The notes beneath the pieces were generated by a model that saw only the letters and a program-made list of their open reading frames with translations, did no database searches and was not told the origin of the DNA. Made by a program: the position numbers and the translations under genes. This document shows, in pieces, positions 7,694 to 16,739 of a DNA stretch of 64,000 nucleotides; the stretch's first letter is position 1; every line of letters begins with the position of its first letter. Source of the stretch: Streptomyces abyssalis (GTDB taxonomy: Bacteria > Actinomycetota > Actinomycetes > Streptomycetales > Streptomycetaceae); NCBI RefSeq assembly GCF_001751365.1, contig NZ_LJGT01000040.1:849696-913695 (forward strand). The letters run 5' to 3'.

Positions 7694-9168
7694 CCTCCGC
7701 CGACGTGGCGGTTGTGGGTACTGGGCCCAATGGGCTGGCGGCGGGGGTGACTCTGACCCGGGCGGGTTTGAAGGTGGAGCTGTACGAGGCGGCCGACACC
7801 ATCGGCGGCGGACTGCGCACCCAGCCGCTCTTCGAGCGGGACGTCGACCACGACATCTGCGCCGCCGTTCATCCCATGGCCGCCGCCTCCCGCTTCTTCC
7901 GCGAGTTCGACCTCGCCACCCGCGGCGTGGAACTCCTGCACCCGGAAATCTCCTACGCCCACCCGCTGGAAGGCGGCCGGGCCGGACTCGCCCACCGCGA
8001 CCTGGCCGCCACCTGCACGGAACTCGGCCCGGACGGCGAACGCTGGCGGACACTGCTGCAGCCGCTGCTGGACCACAGCCAGGGCGTGGTGGACCTGATC
8101 CTCTCCGGCCAGCGCGCCCTGCCCCACGACCCGGCCGCAGCACTGGCGCTGGCCACCCGGATACCGGTGCACGCCAGCCGTCTCGGCGCCGCCCGCTTCG
8201 CCACCGAAGAAGCAGCCGCCCTGCTCACCGGCGTCGCCGCACACGCCATGGGCAAACTCCCCAGCCTCGCCTCCGCAGCCGTCACGATGCTGCTGGGCCA
8301 CCTCGCCCACGGCACCGGCTGGCCGCTGCCACGCGGCGGCAGCGCCCGCATCGCCCGGGCCATGGCCGCCGACATCACCGCACACGGCGGCACCTTCCAC
8401 ACCGCCTGCCCCATCACCAGCCTGGACCAACTCACCGGCGCCCACACGATCCTGCTGGACACCAGCGTCAAAGGACTACTGGCCCTCGCCGAGGACCGAC
8501 TGCCACCGCGCTACACCCGCCGCCTCAAGCGATACCGCTACGGCCCAGCCGCCGCCAAGGTCGACTTCCTGGTCACCGAACCCATCCCCTGGGCCAGCCC
8601 CGCCGTCGGGAGAGCCGGAACCGTGCATCTGGGCGGCACCCACGCCCAGATGACCCACCAGGAGACCCTGACCGCCCGCGGCATACTCACCGAGGAACCC
8701 TTCGTGCTGCTGGTCGACCCGGCCGTCACCGACCCCGGCCGCGCACGCCCCGGCAAACGCCCGGTGTGGACCTACGCCCACGTCCCCAACGGCGACACCA
8801 GAGACCCCGCAGAACTCGTGCGCTCCCGCATCGAGCACTACGCCCCCGGCTTCACCGACACCATCCTCGCCCACCGCTCCATCACCGGTGCCGGCTACGA
8901 GACCCACAACCCCAACTACGTCGGCGGCGACATCGGCTGCGGCGCCATGACGCTGACCCAGTCCCTCGCCCGCCCCACCCTCAGCATCGACCCCTACCGC
9001 ACCCCACTACCCGGCCTCTTCCTGTGCTCCGCCGCAACCCCACCAGGACCCAGCGTCCACGGCATGTCCGGCTACCTGGCCGCACAATCCGCACTGCGCA
9101 CACGCTTCGGCATAACCACCACACCCTCACTGGCACCCGAGCCGACTGTGGCGGAGGGCATGGGCTGA
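7690..9168 (+). CDS. FAD-dependent phytoene-desaturase-like oxidoreductase
   Basis: A 492-residue flavoprotein. The N-terminal dinucleotide fold is VAVVGTGPNGLAAG (residues 6-19) with the acid in ELYEA, then DTIGGGLRT, typical of phytoene desaturase/CrtI-like enzymes. A C-terminal FLCSAATPPGPSVHGMSGYLA segment completes the FAD site. Its ATG overlaps the transporter stop, so it is part of the RiPP operon. Flavoproteins of this kind occur in some linaridin clusters, as I recall. The substrate could be the peptide (dehydrogenation) or a small molecule, and no cofactor partner is encoded nearby. Confidence 0.75.
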   Translation: MTSADVAVVGTGPNGLAAGVTLTRAGLKVELYEAADTIGGGLRTQPLFERDVDHDICAAVHPMAAASRFFREFDLATRGVELLHPEISYAHPLEGGRAGLAHRDLAATCTELGPDGERWRTLLQPLLDHSQGVVDLILSGQRALPHDPAAALALATRIPVHASRLGAARFATEEAAALLTGVAAHAMGKLPSLASAAVTMLLGHLAHGTGWPLPRGGSARIARAMAADITAHGGTFHTACPITSLDQLTGAHTILLDTSVKGLLALAEDRLPPRYTRRLKRYRYGPAAAKVDFLVTEPIPWASPAVGRAGTVHLGGTHAQMTHQETLTARGILTEEPFVLLVDPAVTDPGRARPGKRPVWTYAHVPNGDTRDPAELVRSRIEHYAPGFTDTILAHRSITGAGYETHNPNYVGGDIGCGAMTLTQSLARPTLSIDPYRTPLPGLFLCSAATPPGPSVHGMSGYLAAQSALRTRFGITTTPSLAPEPTVAEGMG

Positions 9169-9175
9169 CCCGGGT

Positions 9176-10150
9176 TCAGATCCAGCCCCGCTCGCGGGCC
9201 AACAGTGCCGCCTGTGCCCTGTTGTCAGCCCCCAGGTGCTTCATCACGGCTGCGACTTTGCGCCGGAACGTACGCACCGATACGCCGATGCTCCGTGCGG
9301 CGGCCTCGTCCTTGTCGCCCGAACACATGGCCACGAGCACCTCCTGCAGCGTCGCGGCGATCAGCGCTTCGTCGGCCGACTCCTCGTCTCTGGCCGGGAG
9401 TTCCTCGGCCTGTTCCCAGATCCGCCAGAAGAGGGCGACGATGCTGGAGACCAACCCGCTCTCGTGGGCTATCAACGCTCCCCGTGACGTTTCCGCGGGA
9501 TCCACGGGCACGACGGCGACGTTCCGGTCGTAGGCCAGGATGCGTTCCGTGGTCTCGTCGACCACCCGGATCCGTGCTCCTAGGCCCGCCAGTTCGCGCA
9601 GATAGGCGGCTGTTGGGGGATGATCGAGCGCGGCGCGCAGCACGATCATGTGCAGCCGGATTCCCCTGCGCAGACAGCGCAGGTCCAGGCGGCGGGCGTA
9701 CTCGATGCTCTCCGGCTGCAGTTCCTCGTAGGGCTCGACGGAGAGCACTTCCTCCCTCGCGAAGAAGCAGAGGTCGTCTATCCGATTGCGCATCTCCGCC
9801 AGATCCGTGAGCTGCTCGACGTCACACGAGGCGGTAGTCCGTGAACTCTGCTCGGTACGCAGCGAATCGGCGACCTGCCGACACCCGGTGACCCGCTGGA
9901 GTTCGCTGTGCAGCGCTCCCAGTCGCTGGTCCGTGAGCCGCGCGACGGCGGTGTCCGGATCGGTAGGGATCATGCGGCACCCGCCGATGATGCGGAGCAT
10001 GCCCAGGTCCAGCAACCTGTCGACACAGTCCGGTACTGACTCCGTGTCGAGGTTCAGCTCCGCATGGATCTCCTCAACGGGGGTGTTCGGGTTGCGGAGG
10101 AAGTACCGGTAGACCTTCTCTTCGGCCGCGCTCACGCCGAGCACTGCCAT
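9176..10150 (-). CDS. TrmB/LuxR-type transcriptional regulator
   Basis: A 324-residue regulator convergent with the flavoprotein gene, seven bases apart. The N-terminus (VSAAEEKVYRYFLRNPNTPVEEI) resembles a TrmB-type winged helix. The middle contains a phospholipase-D-like ligand region common in this Streptomyces family. The C-terminus holds a LuxR-type helix-turn-helix (EAAARSIGVSVRTFRRKVAAVMKHLGADNRAQAALLA). The frame continues to an ATG at 10273, adding 41 Pro/Arg-rich residues. Neither start has a clear ribosome site, and I chose the one at the family's usual beginning. It is a candidate pathway regulator of the RiPP genes. Confidence 0.75.
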   Translation of the reverse strand: MAVLGVSAAEEKVYRYFLRNPNTPVEEIHAELNLDTESVPDCVDRLLDLGMLRIIGGCRMIPTDPDTAVARLTDQRLGALHSELQRVTGCRQVADSLRTEQSSRTTASCDVEQLTDLAEMRNRIDDLCFFAREEVLSVEPYEELQPESIEYARRLDLRCLRRGIRLHMIVLRAALDHPPTAAYLRELAGLGARIRVVDETTERILAYDRNVAVVPVDPAETSRGALIAHESGLVSSIVALFWRIWEQAEELPARDEESADEALIAATLQEVLVAMCSGDKDEAAARSIGVSVRTFRRKVAAVMKHLGADNRAQAALLARERGWI

Positions 10151-11023
10151 CGCATTGGTGTCCAACCCGCGCCCACGTTGCTCTTGGGTCGGCTGGGGTT
10201 GGCGACCTGCGCTGATGCGCGCCGGACGACGCGGTGGCGTGGGAGCAGGGACGCTGATAAGCACATCACGCATGGGAGTTGGATTCAGAGCTCCTCATTC
10301 AAGGGCAAGGTTCACGTGGACAGGCCACACCGCTCACCGGTGCCGGCCGTCCGTGAACTCTCTTGGCAGTTGGTGAGTGACCCCGGCGGTCTTTGGTGGA
10401 AGGTGCGGTGCTCGCACTGCTCGTGGGCCCGCGCGCCCATGCGTCGGGTATCGCCCGACGCGACCGGCCTGGTCGTTATCGAGGTTCACAGAATCTGTGG
10501 CGGCGTTTCAGGTGGGCTGTCTTCGGCAACTGGAGGTCCGCCCCCAGTCCGGTGACGCCGAACGCCTTCGACCTGCTTGCCGCGCTTGTGCGTCCTCTGT
10601 GCCGTGGATCTGAATGATCTCGCTCATCGCAGTCATCTCTGGGTTCCAGACTCATTTTCTTCGGCCCGAAGTGTGTGGACTACGCGCCAAAGTGATCTGC
10701 CCCATCACCTGTCTTTCGATCCTCACCGGCTGCTGACTGACTGTGCATCGGCAGATAGTGCAGCGATGAGGGGCGGTGCGAATCCGCACCCGCACAACGT
10801 GGCCGGCCGCGACCGGACGTCGGGGGCGGCAGGGGCCACCGGGGGTGACGGCAGGACGCCCGCGGGCGTACCGATCTGGTACGGAGGCCGCGTGACAGAC
10901 AGCACCACGCACAGGCGGAGGTGGGACGCAAGAGAACGGGGTCAAACGCCACTCGACTTCACACACACCCCATCCTCGTCCTTGTCACACATGCACCATG
11001 AACTCCGCGTACTTCGGGGCCAC
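10151..11023. other. Intergenic region between two divergent regulators
   Basis: About 870 bases with no gene I can support. In-frame extensions of both neighbouring regulators run into it, and other open frames have no ribosome site or recognisable product. It must hold the promoters of both regulators, but no confident promoter pair or operator could be picked out by eye. Confidence 0.5.
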
Positions 11024-13711
11024 ATGCATGCTGAGGTGGTGAACCAAGAGCAGGATGCTTCCGCTTCCCTCCGCACTCTGGTGAGCAACCTGGTGCGCCT
11101 GGAGGTAATGGCGCGGACATCTCCGAGTGGCGTGAGCGGGAAGGAACAGGCATCGGTACTGGCCGAACTGCAGAGGACCAGTGGCTGGGCCCTGCGAGCC
11201 GCTGTGGCACGTGCCCGGCAGCGGGGGGCCAGCTGGCGTCAGCTCGCCGTCACACTCAACATGCCGGCGATGACGCTGCACCGGCAGTTCCACTCTCGAC
11301 ACGGCGTCTTCGCGATCGGACAGCACCGCGGCGGCCCGGCGCCCACGGAGGCGAACACGGAGACGGGCGAACGACTGGACGCGCGCGGACGGCCCACGCT
11401 CGCCGACGCACCGGCCACCTCCCCAGGAGCGCCGCCACGCCAGCAGGACGGCGATCCCCCGGCCGTACTGGACCAACTCGTCGGGCGGGAACGCGAGCTC
11501 GTGGACCTGCGTCCGCTGCTCGCCAAGAGCCGGCTGATCACCCTGACCGGTCCGGGTGGCGTGGGCAAGACGCGGCTGGCCCTGGAATGCCTTGCGAAGA
11601 TCCGCGCTTCTTACGGTGGTGGCGTGCGGTGGGTGAACCTCGCGCCCCTGTCGGACGGCTCGCTGGTCGCGCCCACGGTCGCATCGGCAGTCCTTGGCGG
11701 ATCCATACCGACCGGTTCCGTCGAGGATGCCGTCTCGGACGGCTGCGGCTCCCGGTCCGCCCTCCTCGTGCTGGACAACTGCGAGCATGTGATCGAGAGC
11801 TGCGCGGAACTCGTCGAACGGCTACTGCAGCGATGTCCCCGGCTCAGTGTGCTGGCGACCAGCCGCGAGGCTCTGCAGATCACCGGTGAGACCGTCTTCC
11901 CCGTCACACCCCTGCCCGTACCCGGATCCGGCAGGGGCACCGCGGCCCGCTCTGGCGCCGCCGTCCAACTGTTCGTACACCGGGCGCGCTCGGTGCAGCC
12001 GTCCTTCACCCTCACGGACACGATGGCCGAAACCGTCGCGGCGGTGTGCATGCGTCTCGACGGCATCCCACTCGCCATCGAACTGGCCGCGCGGCAGACC
12101 GCATTCCTCTCTCCCACCCGTCTGCTGGAGGACGCCGACCGGCGGCTCGACCTGCTCGTGGGCGGTCTGCGCACCGCTCCGCACCGCCACCAGAGCCTGC
12201 GGTCCGCCGTCAGCTGGAGCTATGACCTGCTCGACGCGGAGCAGCAGCAGGTGTTCCGCCGGATGTCAGTGCTCCCAGGCGGTTTCGAGGAGCCGTTGGC
12301 GACGGCTCTGTGCGCCGGTCACGGACTGTCCGGAAATCGTGTGTGGTCACTGCTGACCGCCCTGGCCGCCAAGTCCCTGCTGGTGAGTGACCAGGCAGCC
12401 ACGGGTCGATTCCGCATGCTGGAGTCACTGCGGGTCTTCGGCGGGGAATGCCTCGACGCGGCAGACGAGTCCGAAGAAGTGCACGAGCGGCTGCTGGCCT
12501 GGATGTCGGATTTCTCGGAGAGGCTGTTGCTGTGGACCAGCAATCCTGCCGTCGACCTCGCCGGACAACTCGACCGGGAACGCCACAACCTGCACTACGC
12601 CGTCACCACCGCAGAACGTCTCGGCGATCCGCGAACACCTCTCCTCGGCGCCGCGCTCACGTCCTGCTGGAACAGGCGAGGCGTTCCCCGCCAGGCCGAG
12701 AGGCTCGCGGAGAGGCTGCTCGCAGCCCACCCATCCCCCTCGGTAGGACGTGCCTGCCTGTCCACCATGCTGTCGGACGCACTCTGCCGACGCGGGCACC
12801 ACGAGGACGCCGTCGCCCCGGCGGAGGAAGCTCTTGGCATCGCCCAGACCCGAGAGCACCCCACGCTCATCGTCCGTGCGCTCGGTGCGCTCAGCCGGGT
12901 ACGTAGCTGCCTGGGCGAGCACGACGTGGCGCTCGGGATATATCAGCGTCAGGTGGAGCTGCTCCGCACACTGGAGCAGCCCACACTCCTCGCGATGGTC
13001 CTGAACCGCCTCGCCTGGAAGCTGCTGATGATCGGCCGGGCCGACGAGGCGACCGGGCACATAGAAGAGGCGCTGTCGTTCCTTGACAGCGACAACGCGC
13101 CGGAGGCACTCAGCGCCACCCTGCACACCGCGGCTGGCGTCTCCATCACCCGGCAGCGGTTCGAAGAGGCCGCCCAGTACTTCACGATGGCGCTCACCAT
13201 GCAGTCCGTTGACGCCGAGGGCAAGCTGTACAACCTGGAAGGCCTGGCGCTCGTCGCCATGACCGACGGCCAGCCCGAACGCGGACTGCGCCTGCTCTCC
13301 ACCGCGAAAACGATCCGGGAGAAATCACATCTGGTCGCTGACGCATGGTGGAACGACATGGTGCAGACGACCGCGGAGCGAGCCCGCCAGGACCTGCCCC
13401 CGGCCCGTGCCGCCGCCGCGCTGGCGGACGGGAAGGAGCTCAGCCCTGACGAGGCCATCCGCTACGCCCTGCACAACGCCTGGCCGCCGGGCCGATGCGA
13501 CCACCCCGATTCGGTTCTCACCTCCCGCCAGTGGCAGGTGGCCGAACTTGTGGCAAAGGGCCTGACGAACCAGCAGATCGCAGCACGTCTGCACATCTCG
13601 CCACGTACCGCCGCGAGCCATCTGGAAGCCGTGAAGATCAGACTGAACCTGCAGACCCGAGCACACGTGGTCACCTGGGTAGCCTCCACCGAACACACTC
13701 GCAAGGAATAG
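11024..13711 (+). CDS. Large ATPase LuxR-family regulator (AfsR/LAL-like)
   Basis: An 895-residue regulator. The N-terminal 100 residues include a possible helix-turn-helix (RQRGASWRQLAVTLNMPAMT). A STAND-type ATPase follows, with P-loop LTGPGGVGKTRLA at about 175-187, a Walker-B-like LLVLDNCEHV and the LATSREAL sensor. Next comes a helical, TPR-like region (about 560-800) and a C-terminal LuxR helix-turn-helix with LTSRQWQVAELVAKGLTNQQ. ATGs at 10577 and 10991 share the frame. 11024 is preferred for its CGGGG box, but this is weak. It probably activates genes of this insert when bound to a ligand or partner. Confidence 0.8.
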   Translation: MHAEVVNQEQDASASLRTLVSNLVRLEVMARTSPSGVSGKEQASVLAELQRTSGWALRAAVARARQRGASWRQLAVTLNMPAMTLHRQFHSRHGVFAIGQHRGGPAPTEANTETGERLDARGRPTLADAPATSPGAPPRQQDGDPPAVLDQLVGRERELVDLRPLLAKSRLITLTGPGGVGKTRLALECLAKIRASYGGGVRWVNLAPLSDGSLVAPTVASAVLGGSIPTGSVEDAVSDGCGSRSALLVLDNCEHVIESCAELVERLLQRCPRLSVLATSREALQITGETVFPVTPLPVPGSGRGTAARSGAAVQLFVHRARSVQPSFTLTDTMAETVAAVCMRLDGIPLAIELAARQTAFLSPTRLLEDADRRLDLLVGGLRTAPHRHQSLRSAVSWSYDLLDAEQQQVFRRMSVLPGGFEEPLATALCAGHGLSGNRVWSLLTALAAKSLLVSDQAATGRFRMLESLRVFGGECLDAADESEEVHERLLAWMSDFSERLLLWTSNPAVDLAGQLDRERHNLHYAVTTAERLGDPRTPLLGAALTSCWNRRGVPRQAERLAERLLAAHPSPSVGRACLSTMLSDALCRRGHHEDAVAPAEEALGIAQTREHPTLIVRALGALSRVRSCLGEHDVALGIYQRQVELLRTLEQPTLLAMVLNRLAWKLLMIGRADEATGHIEEALSFLDSDNAPEALSATLHTAAGVSITRQRFEEAAQYFTMALTMQSVDAEGKLYNLEGLALVAMTDGQPERGLRLLSTAKTIREKSHLVADAWWNDMVQTTAERARQDLPPARAAAALADGKELSPDEAIRYALHNAWPPGRCDHPDSVLTSRQWQVAELVAKGLTNQQIAARLHISPRTAASHLEAVKIRLNLQTRAHVVTWVASTEHTRKE

Positions 13712-14208
13712 CCACCACACAGCCGGAGATCTTCCCGCCCACAGAACGGAATTGGCCTCTGACCTGCTACGTCTCTGTGCCCCTGGCGGTGTGCTCGCTC
13801 AGGACACAGGGAACGGGAGCTCCGCAGGCAGCCGACGGAACAGGGCCTGGACGCCGGCCCAGCAGCCGCTGCCGACCCGGCAGGCCTTGTCCAGAGGTTC
13901 GTCGGAAAATGGGCTGCCGCTCCAGCCGCCGGCCGGCGAACGGTGTGTGCACCCGTTGTGCACCGGCCCGCTGAAACTTCTCTCTCCGTGCAGGTCAGGG
14001 TTTCTTCTCAGTTGTACTTCGACATCTAGAAACGGCGCAGGTCAGAGCACTCGTTAGCTCTCCTGGGCCGTGAACGGGCCGTGGGCCGCACTTACTTCGG
14101 GCTATTGCGGGCAGGTCAGGAGACTGCCCGAGTCGCGGCAAGCTTACGAGCCCCTGACCTCTCGCCCCAAGGCAGCCCCAGTCCAAAGCCGCTACACCGA
14201 CCGCGAGT
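13712..14208. other. Gene-poor junction carrying repeat copy B
   Basis: No gene is supported here. Two TGTGCACC boxes lie 11 bases apart at 13946-13953 and 13957-13964, mirroring the pair at 750-768. The glnA-like core follows at 14013-14029. The rest shows nothing recognisable. Confidence 0.5.
14013..14029 (+). repeat. Repeat copy B: glnA 3'-end core (putative attR)
   Basis: TGTACTTCGACATCTAG repeats the last codons of glnA (encoding LYFDI-type residues and the stop) with one mismatch to 631-647, although no glnA reading frame is present here. It is preceded 49 bases upstream by the TGTGCACC pair. With copy A it brackets the entire linaridin-like cluster and its regulators. Confidence 0.6.
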
Positions 14209-14760
14209 TCAGCCGATCATCCCGGAAATTCCATCGTCATCCAAAGCCTGTCTGGCCCTTCTCGCAAATAGCCAGATTTGACGCAAGAGTTCTTCAATAG
14301 CTTGCGGTGTCTCCTCTAGGAACGAATCGCCGCTGTCATCATTGCCAGCCCTTCGCGAGGCCCACACATCGAGCTTGAGCTGGATGTTCCTAGAACGAAC
14401 AGCTATGTACTCACCGCTCTCACTTACTAGAGCTGGACCAGCAAGCAGGATGGCGTCGCGCTGCTCGTAGAGAGAGTCGACTAAGGCCCTCAGCTCTGCC
14501 CTGTACTCCTCAGTGACCCGTCGCTCCAACCTGATCCCAGAAAGGGTGCCCAGCGGAGCCAAGTGATGCTCGACCGCATTCGCGGAACGCAGAAAGCCCT
14601 GGTACGTCTCGCGCCGAGGCTCGTGTCGTTGGCGCCGATGCTCTGCCCGCGCCGTGATCCGAGCCTGCTCGCGAGTGGACCAGCCTGTCGCAAGCGCAGC
14701 TCCGATAGTGGCCGCAGCCCCTGCCAGGGCACCAAGCACAGCCGCCAACCCAGCATCCAT
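14209..14760 (-). CDS. Membrane-anchored hypothetical protein
   Basis: A 183-residue protein of unknown function, taken from the ATG at 14760. The open frame reaches 14985 but the earlier part is Arg/Pro-rich and unlike a protein start. One N-terminal membrane helix (AGLAAVLGALAGAAATIGAALATG) is followed by a charged, helical cytoplasmic domain with many Arg and Glu residues and a likely coiled segment near EEYRAELRALVDSLYEQRDA. This layout is common among orphan proteins of Streptomyces mobile elements. The local base composition is less GC-rich than the neighbours and a TTA leucine codon occurs in ELRALVDS, consistent with acquired DNA. It sits between repeat copies B and C. Confidence 0.6.
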   Translation of the reverse strand: MDAGLAAVLGALAGAAATIGAALATGWSTREQARITARAEHRRQRHEPRRETYQGFLRSANAVEHHLAPLGTLSGIRLERRVTEEYRAELRALVDSLYEQRDAILLAGPALVSESGEYIAVRSRNIQLKLDVWASRRAGNDDSGDSFLEETPQAIEELLRQIWLFARRARQALDDDGISGMIG

Positions 14761-15047
14761 GAGCTGATTATCTCCGATTGCAGTACGGCGGCGAAGTACG
14801 GCAACCACGGTGACCGCAGCCGGACGGCGATGCCTCCGGACAGCCAGCCGACCGGCTGACGTGAACTCAGCAAGCGTCGTGCCCAATAGTTCGCAACGCG
14901 AGGCCGGCAGGCCGGGGTTCGGGCCGTCGTGGGGCCGTGCGAGGGAGCCCAACGGTGACAGACGACGACAGAGGTCAACAGCCAACGCGCAGGTCAGGCT
15001 GTTGGTCTCCCGTACGTTCGCAGGTCATGGAACGGGCGCATCACTTC

Positions 15048-15168
15048 TTCGACATCTAGGAAGGGGGCCGGTCGACCGGCCTTCGACGCTGCGCGGCTTC
15101 GGTGGCCCGCGGAAGCGCCTTTCCGGCGTCTTCCGCGGGCCACCGTCTGTTCCGTCCTCATGTGCACC
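15048..15168 (+). repeat. Repeat copy C: second glnA 3' end plus terminator
   Basis: From TTCGACATCTAGG at 15048 this copies the 636-757 region, including the GGTCGACC palindrome and the whole terminator hairpin, with only a few substitutions. It is preceded by unrelated sequence, so no glnA frame leads into it. It probably marks the original chromosomal end of glnA or the end of a second tandem element. Confidence 0.7.
15101..15144 (+). terminator. Duplicate of the glnA terminator
   Basis: Arms at 15101-15115 and 15130-15144 form the same 15-bp stem as at 689-732. No gene reads into it from the left now, so it is an orphan copy left by the duplication, though it could still act on the convergent gene at 15244. 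Confidence 0.75.
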
Positions 15169-15243
15169 GGGCGGCGCCGTAGTTGAGGGGCGGGTCCAGG
15201 TGATCCGTACAAGCCCCACCTGGACCACACCGCTGCTGCTCGA

Positions 15244-16272
15244 CTAGCAGGTCTTGGAGACCTTCACGGTCTTGGTGTAGGCGCAGGCATCGCTCACGGT
15301 GCCGTTCCCGCGCTGCAGCAGGATCGCGTCGCCGTCGTTGTTGAGGATGTTGCTCCTGCCACGGAAGAGGGTGGAGGCACTGTTCGTGCCCTTGCCCATC
15401 CTGACCGTCACGGTGTTCCCGGCGCCCAGTGACACGTCCGGGAAGCTGTACGAAGTCCCGCCCGCGTCAACGAGCTTGTAGTCCTTGAGGCCGACCGCGG
15501 CCGCGGAACGGTTCTTCACCTGGACGTACTCACCGTTGGGGTTCTTGGCGTCACTGCCGGAGGGATCGAAAACGATCTTCGTGACCTTGAACGCCTCGTG
15601 CGTGTCGGCCGGCGGGGTGACGACCTCGTCCTTGCCGGTGAACTTGTACGTCTGGTCTCCGACCGTCACCTTGCTGATGACGCCCGAGCCGCGCATGCCG
15701 GAGCCGAGCGAGAAACCGGCGGCGACGACCTTCGCGTCGGGGAAGGCTGCACGCCAGCCGTCCAGCGTGCCGTGGTTCTCCGAACCGGAGCCCCCCTGGT
15801 GCGAGGGGGCGGCGTCCTTCACGGCCTGCGTTGCGGAGGCCGGGACCCACCAGTCGGGCTTGCCGTCGAGGGTGTAGACGTCCTCGCCGACGAGGATGGC
15901 GTCCGCGCCTTTGTAGCCCTGGTTGTTGTACATCGACGTGGACTCATCGTCGTCCATGTCGACCAGGAGCTGCTTGCCGGGCTTGGCGTCCGTGCCGCGC
16001 CAGTCGAGAGCCGGCTCACCGGCGTCGGCGAGCGTCATCTCGGACTTCCAGTATTCGGCGGCCTTGGACTGGCTGGTGCTGGAGTCGGTGACCACGGAAA
16101 GGCCGTCGGTGCCGAACATCACGTGGCCCTCGGTCCGGGTGTCACTGATCTGCGCCAGGAACTGGCCCTCTCGCAGCGTCGTAACGGACTCGGCCTGGGC
16201 CGTACCCACGAGGCCGAACGAAGTGATCGCTGAAGTGGCTGCGATACCCGCGATTATGAGCTTCTTGTTCAC
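15244..16272 (-). CDS. Secreted lamin-tail-domain protein
   Basis: A 342-residue secreted protein with a GTG start behind a GGAG box. The N-terminus is a clear Sec signal peptide (KK then LIIAGIAATSAITSFGLVGTAQA, cut after AQA). The middle is a unique region of about 190 residues. Residues of about 235-342 form a lamin-tail domain: NPNGEYVQVKNRSAAAVGL, DYKLVDAGG-SYSFPD, GAGNTVTVRMGKGTN and the WNN-like end NNDGDAILLQ, followed by a Cys pair. Lamin-tail domains in bacteria are usually extracellular and found with nucleases or surface proteins, but no catalytic domain was recognised. It sits outside both clusters. Confidence 0.8.
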   Translation of the reverse strand: MNKKLIIAGIAATSAITSFGLVGTAQAESVTTLREGQFLAQISDTRTEGHVMFGTDGLSVVTDSSTSQSKAAEYWKSEMTLADAGEPALDWRGTDAKPGKQLLVDMDDDESTSMYNNQGYKGADAILVGEDVYTLDGKPDWWVPASATQAVKDAAPSHQGGSGSENHGTLDGWRAAFPDAKVVAAGFSLGSGMRGSGVISKVTVGDQTYKFTGKDEVVTPPADTHEAFKVTKIVFDPSGSDAKNPNGEYVQVKNRSAAAVGLKDYKLVDAGGTSYSFPDVSLGAGNTVTVRMGKGTNSASTLFRGRSNILNNDGDAILLQRGNGTVSDACAYTKTVKVSKTC

Positions 16273-16739
16273 TTGTTTCTCCAGTCTGCTGAGTCACTCT
16301 CCGGTGACGTTTCTCCCTCGGGAGCCGAACGTCGTTCTCCGGAAAAGCTGGTGAATGTTTTTCTGAGCTGACCGATGAGCCTTTTCGGCACGTGTTCGCA
16401 GGCGTCCGGAGGAACTGCCGTTCTTGCCGGTGCAGTTCGTGACGTACCTGCTTCCGGCCGGGTGATCGCCGCTTCACCTGTCGGTCGTTGACGCTTCAAT
16501 ATAATCGGGCGAGTCCGCGCCACTCACCAGAAACCTCATGGACGGTCCGACTGTGACGGTATGCGGACAATCGGCACCCTGCCGGGACACATGCCGGCCG
16601 GGACGGCCCCGAACCACGAGCCGGCAGGCCGGAAGGAACGTCGAGACCGAAGGCCGAAACCGCCACGGGTGTCGCGGCTCAGGGGAGGCTGTCAGGGCCT
16701 CACGCGGGACGCCCGTCCGGGATGCTGCGGCTCACAGGC
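16273..16739. other. Intergenic region upstream of the lamin-tail gene
   Basis: No gene is supported. The part nearest the lamin-tail gene should carry its promoter. An AT-rich TATAAT at 16500-16505 stands out against the high GC but has no well-spaced -35 partner that I can see. Confidence 0.4.

Noticed and set aside
645..15060. Integrase or excisionase gene inside the putative element
   Set aside because: I looked on both strands for tyrosine and serine recombinase motifs and a small Xis-like gene and found none. The element call therefore rests on repeats alone.
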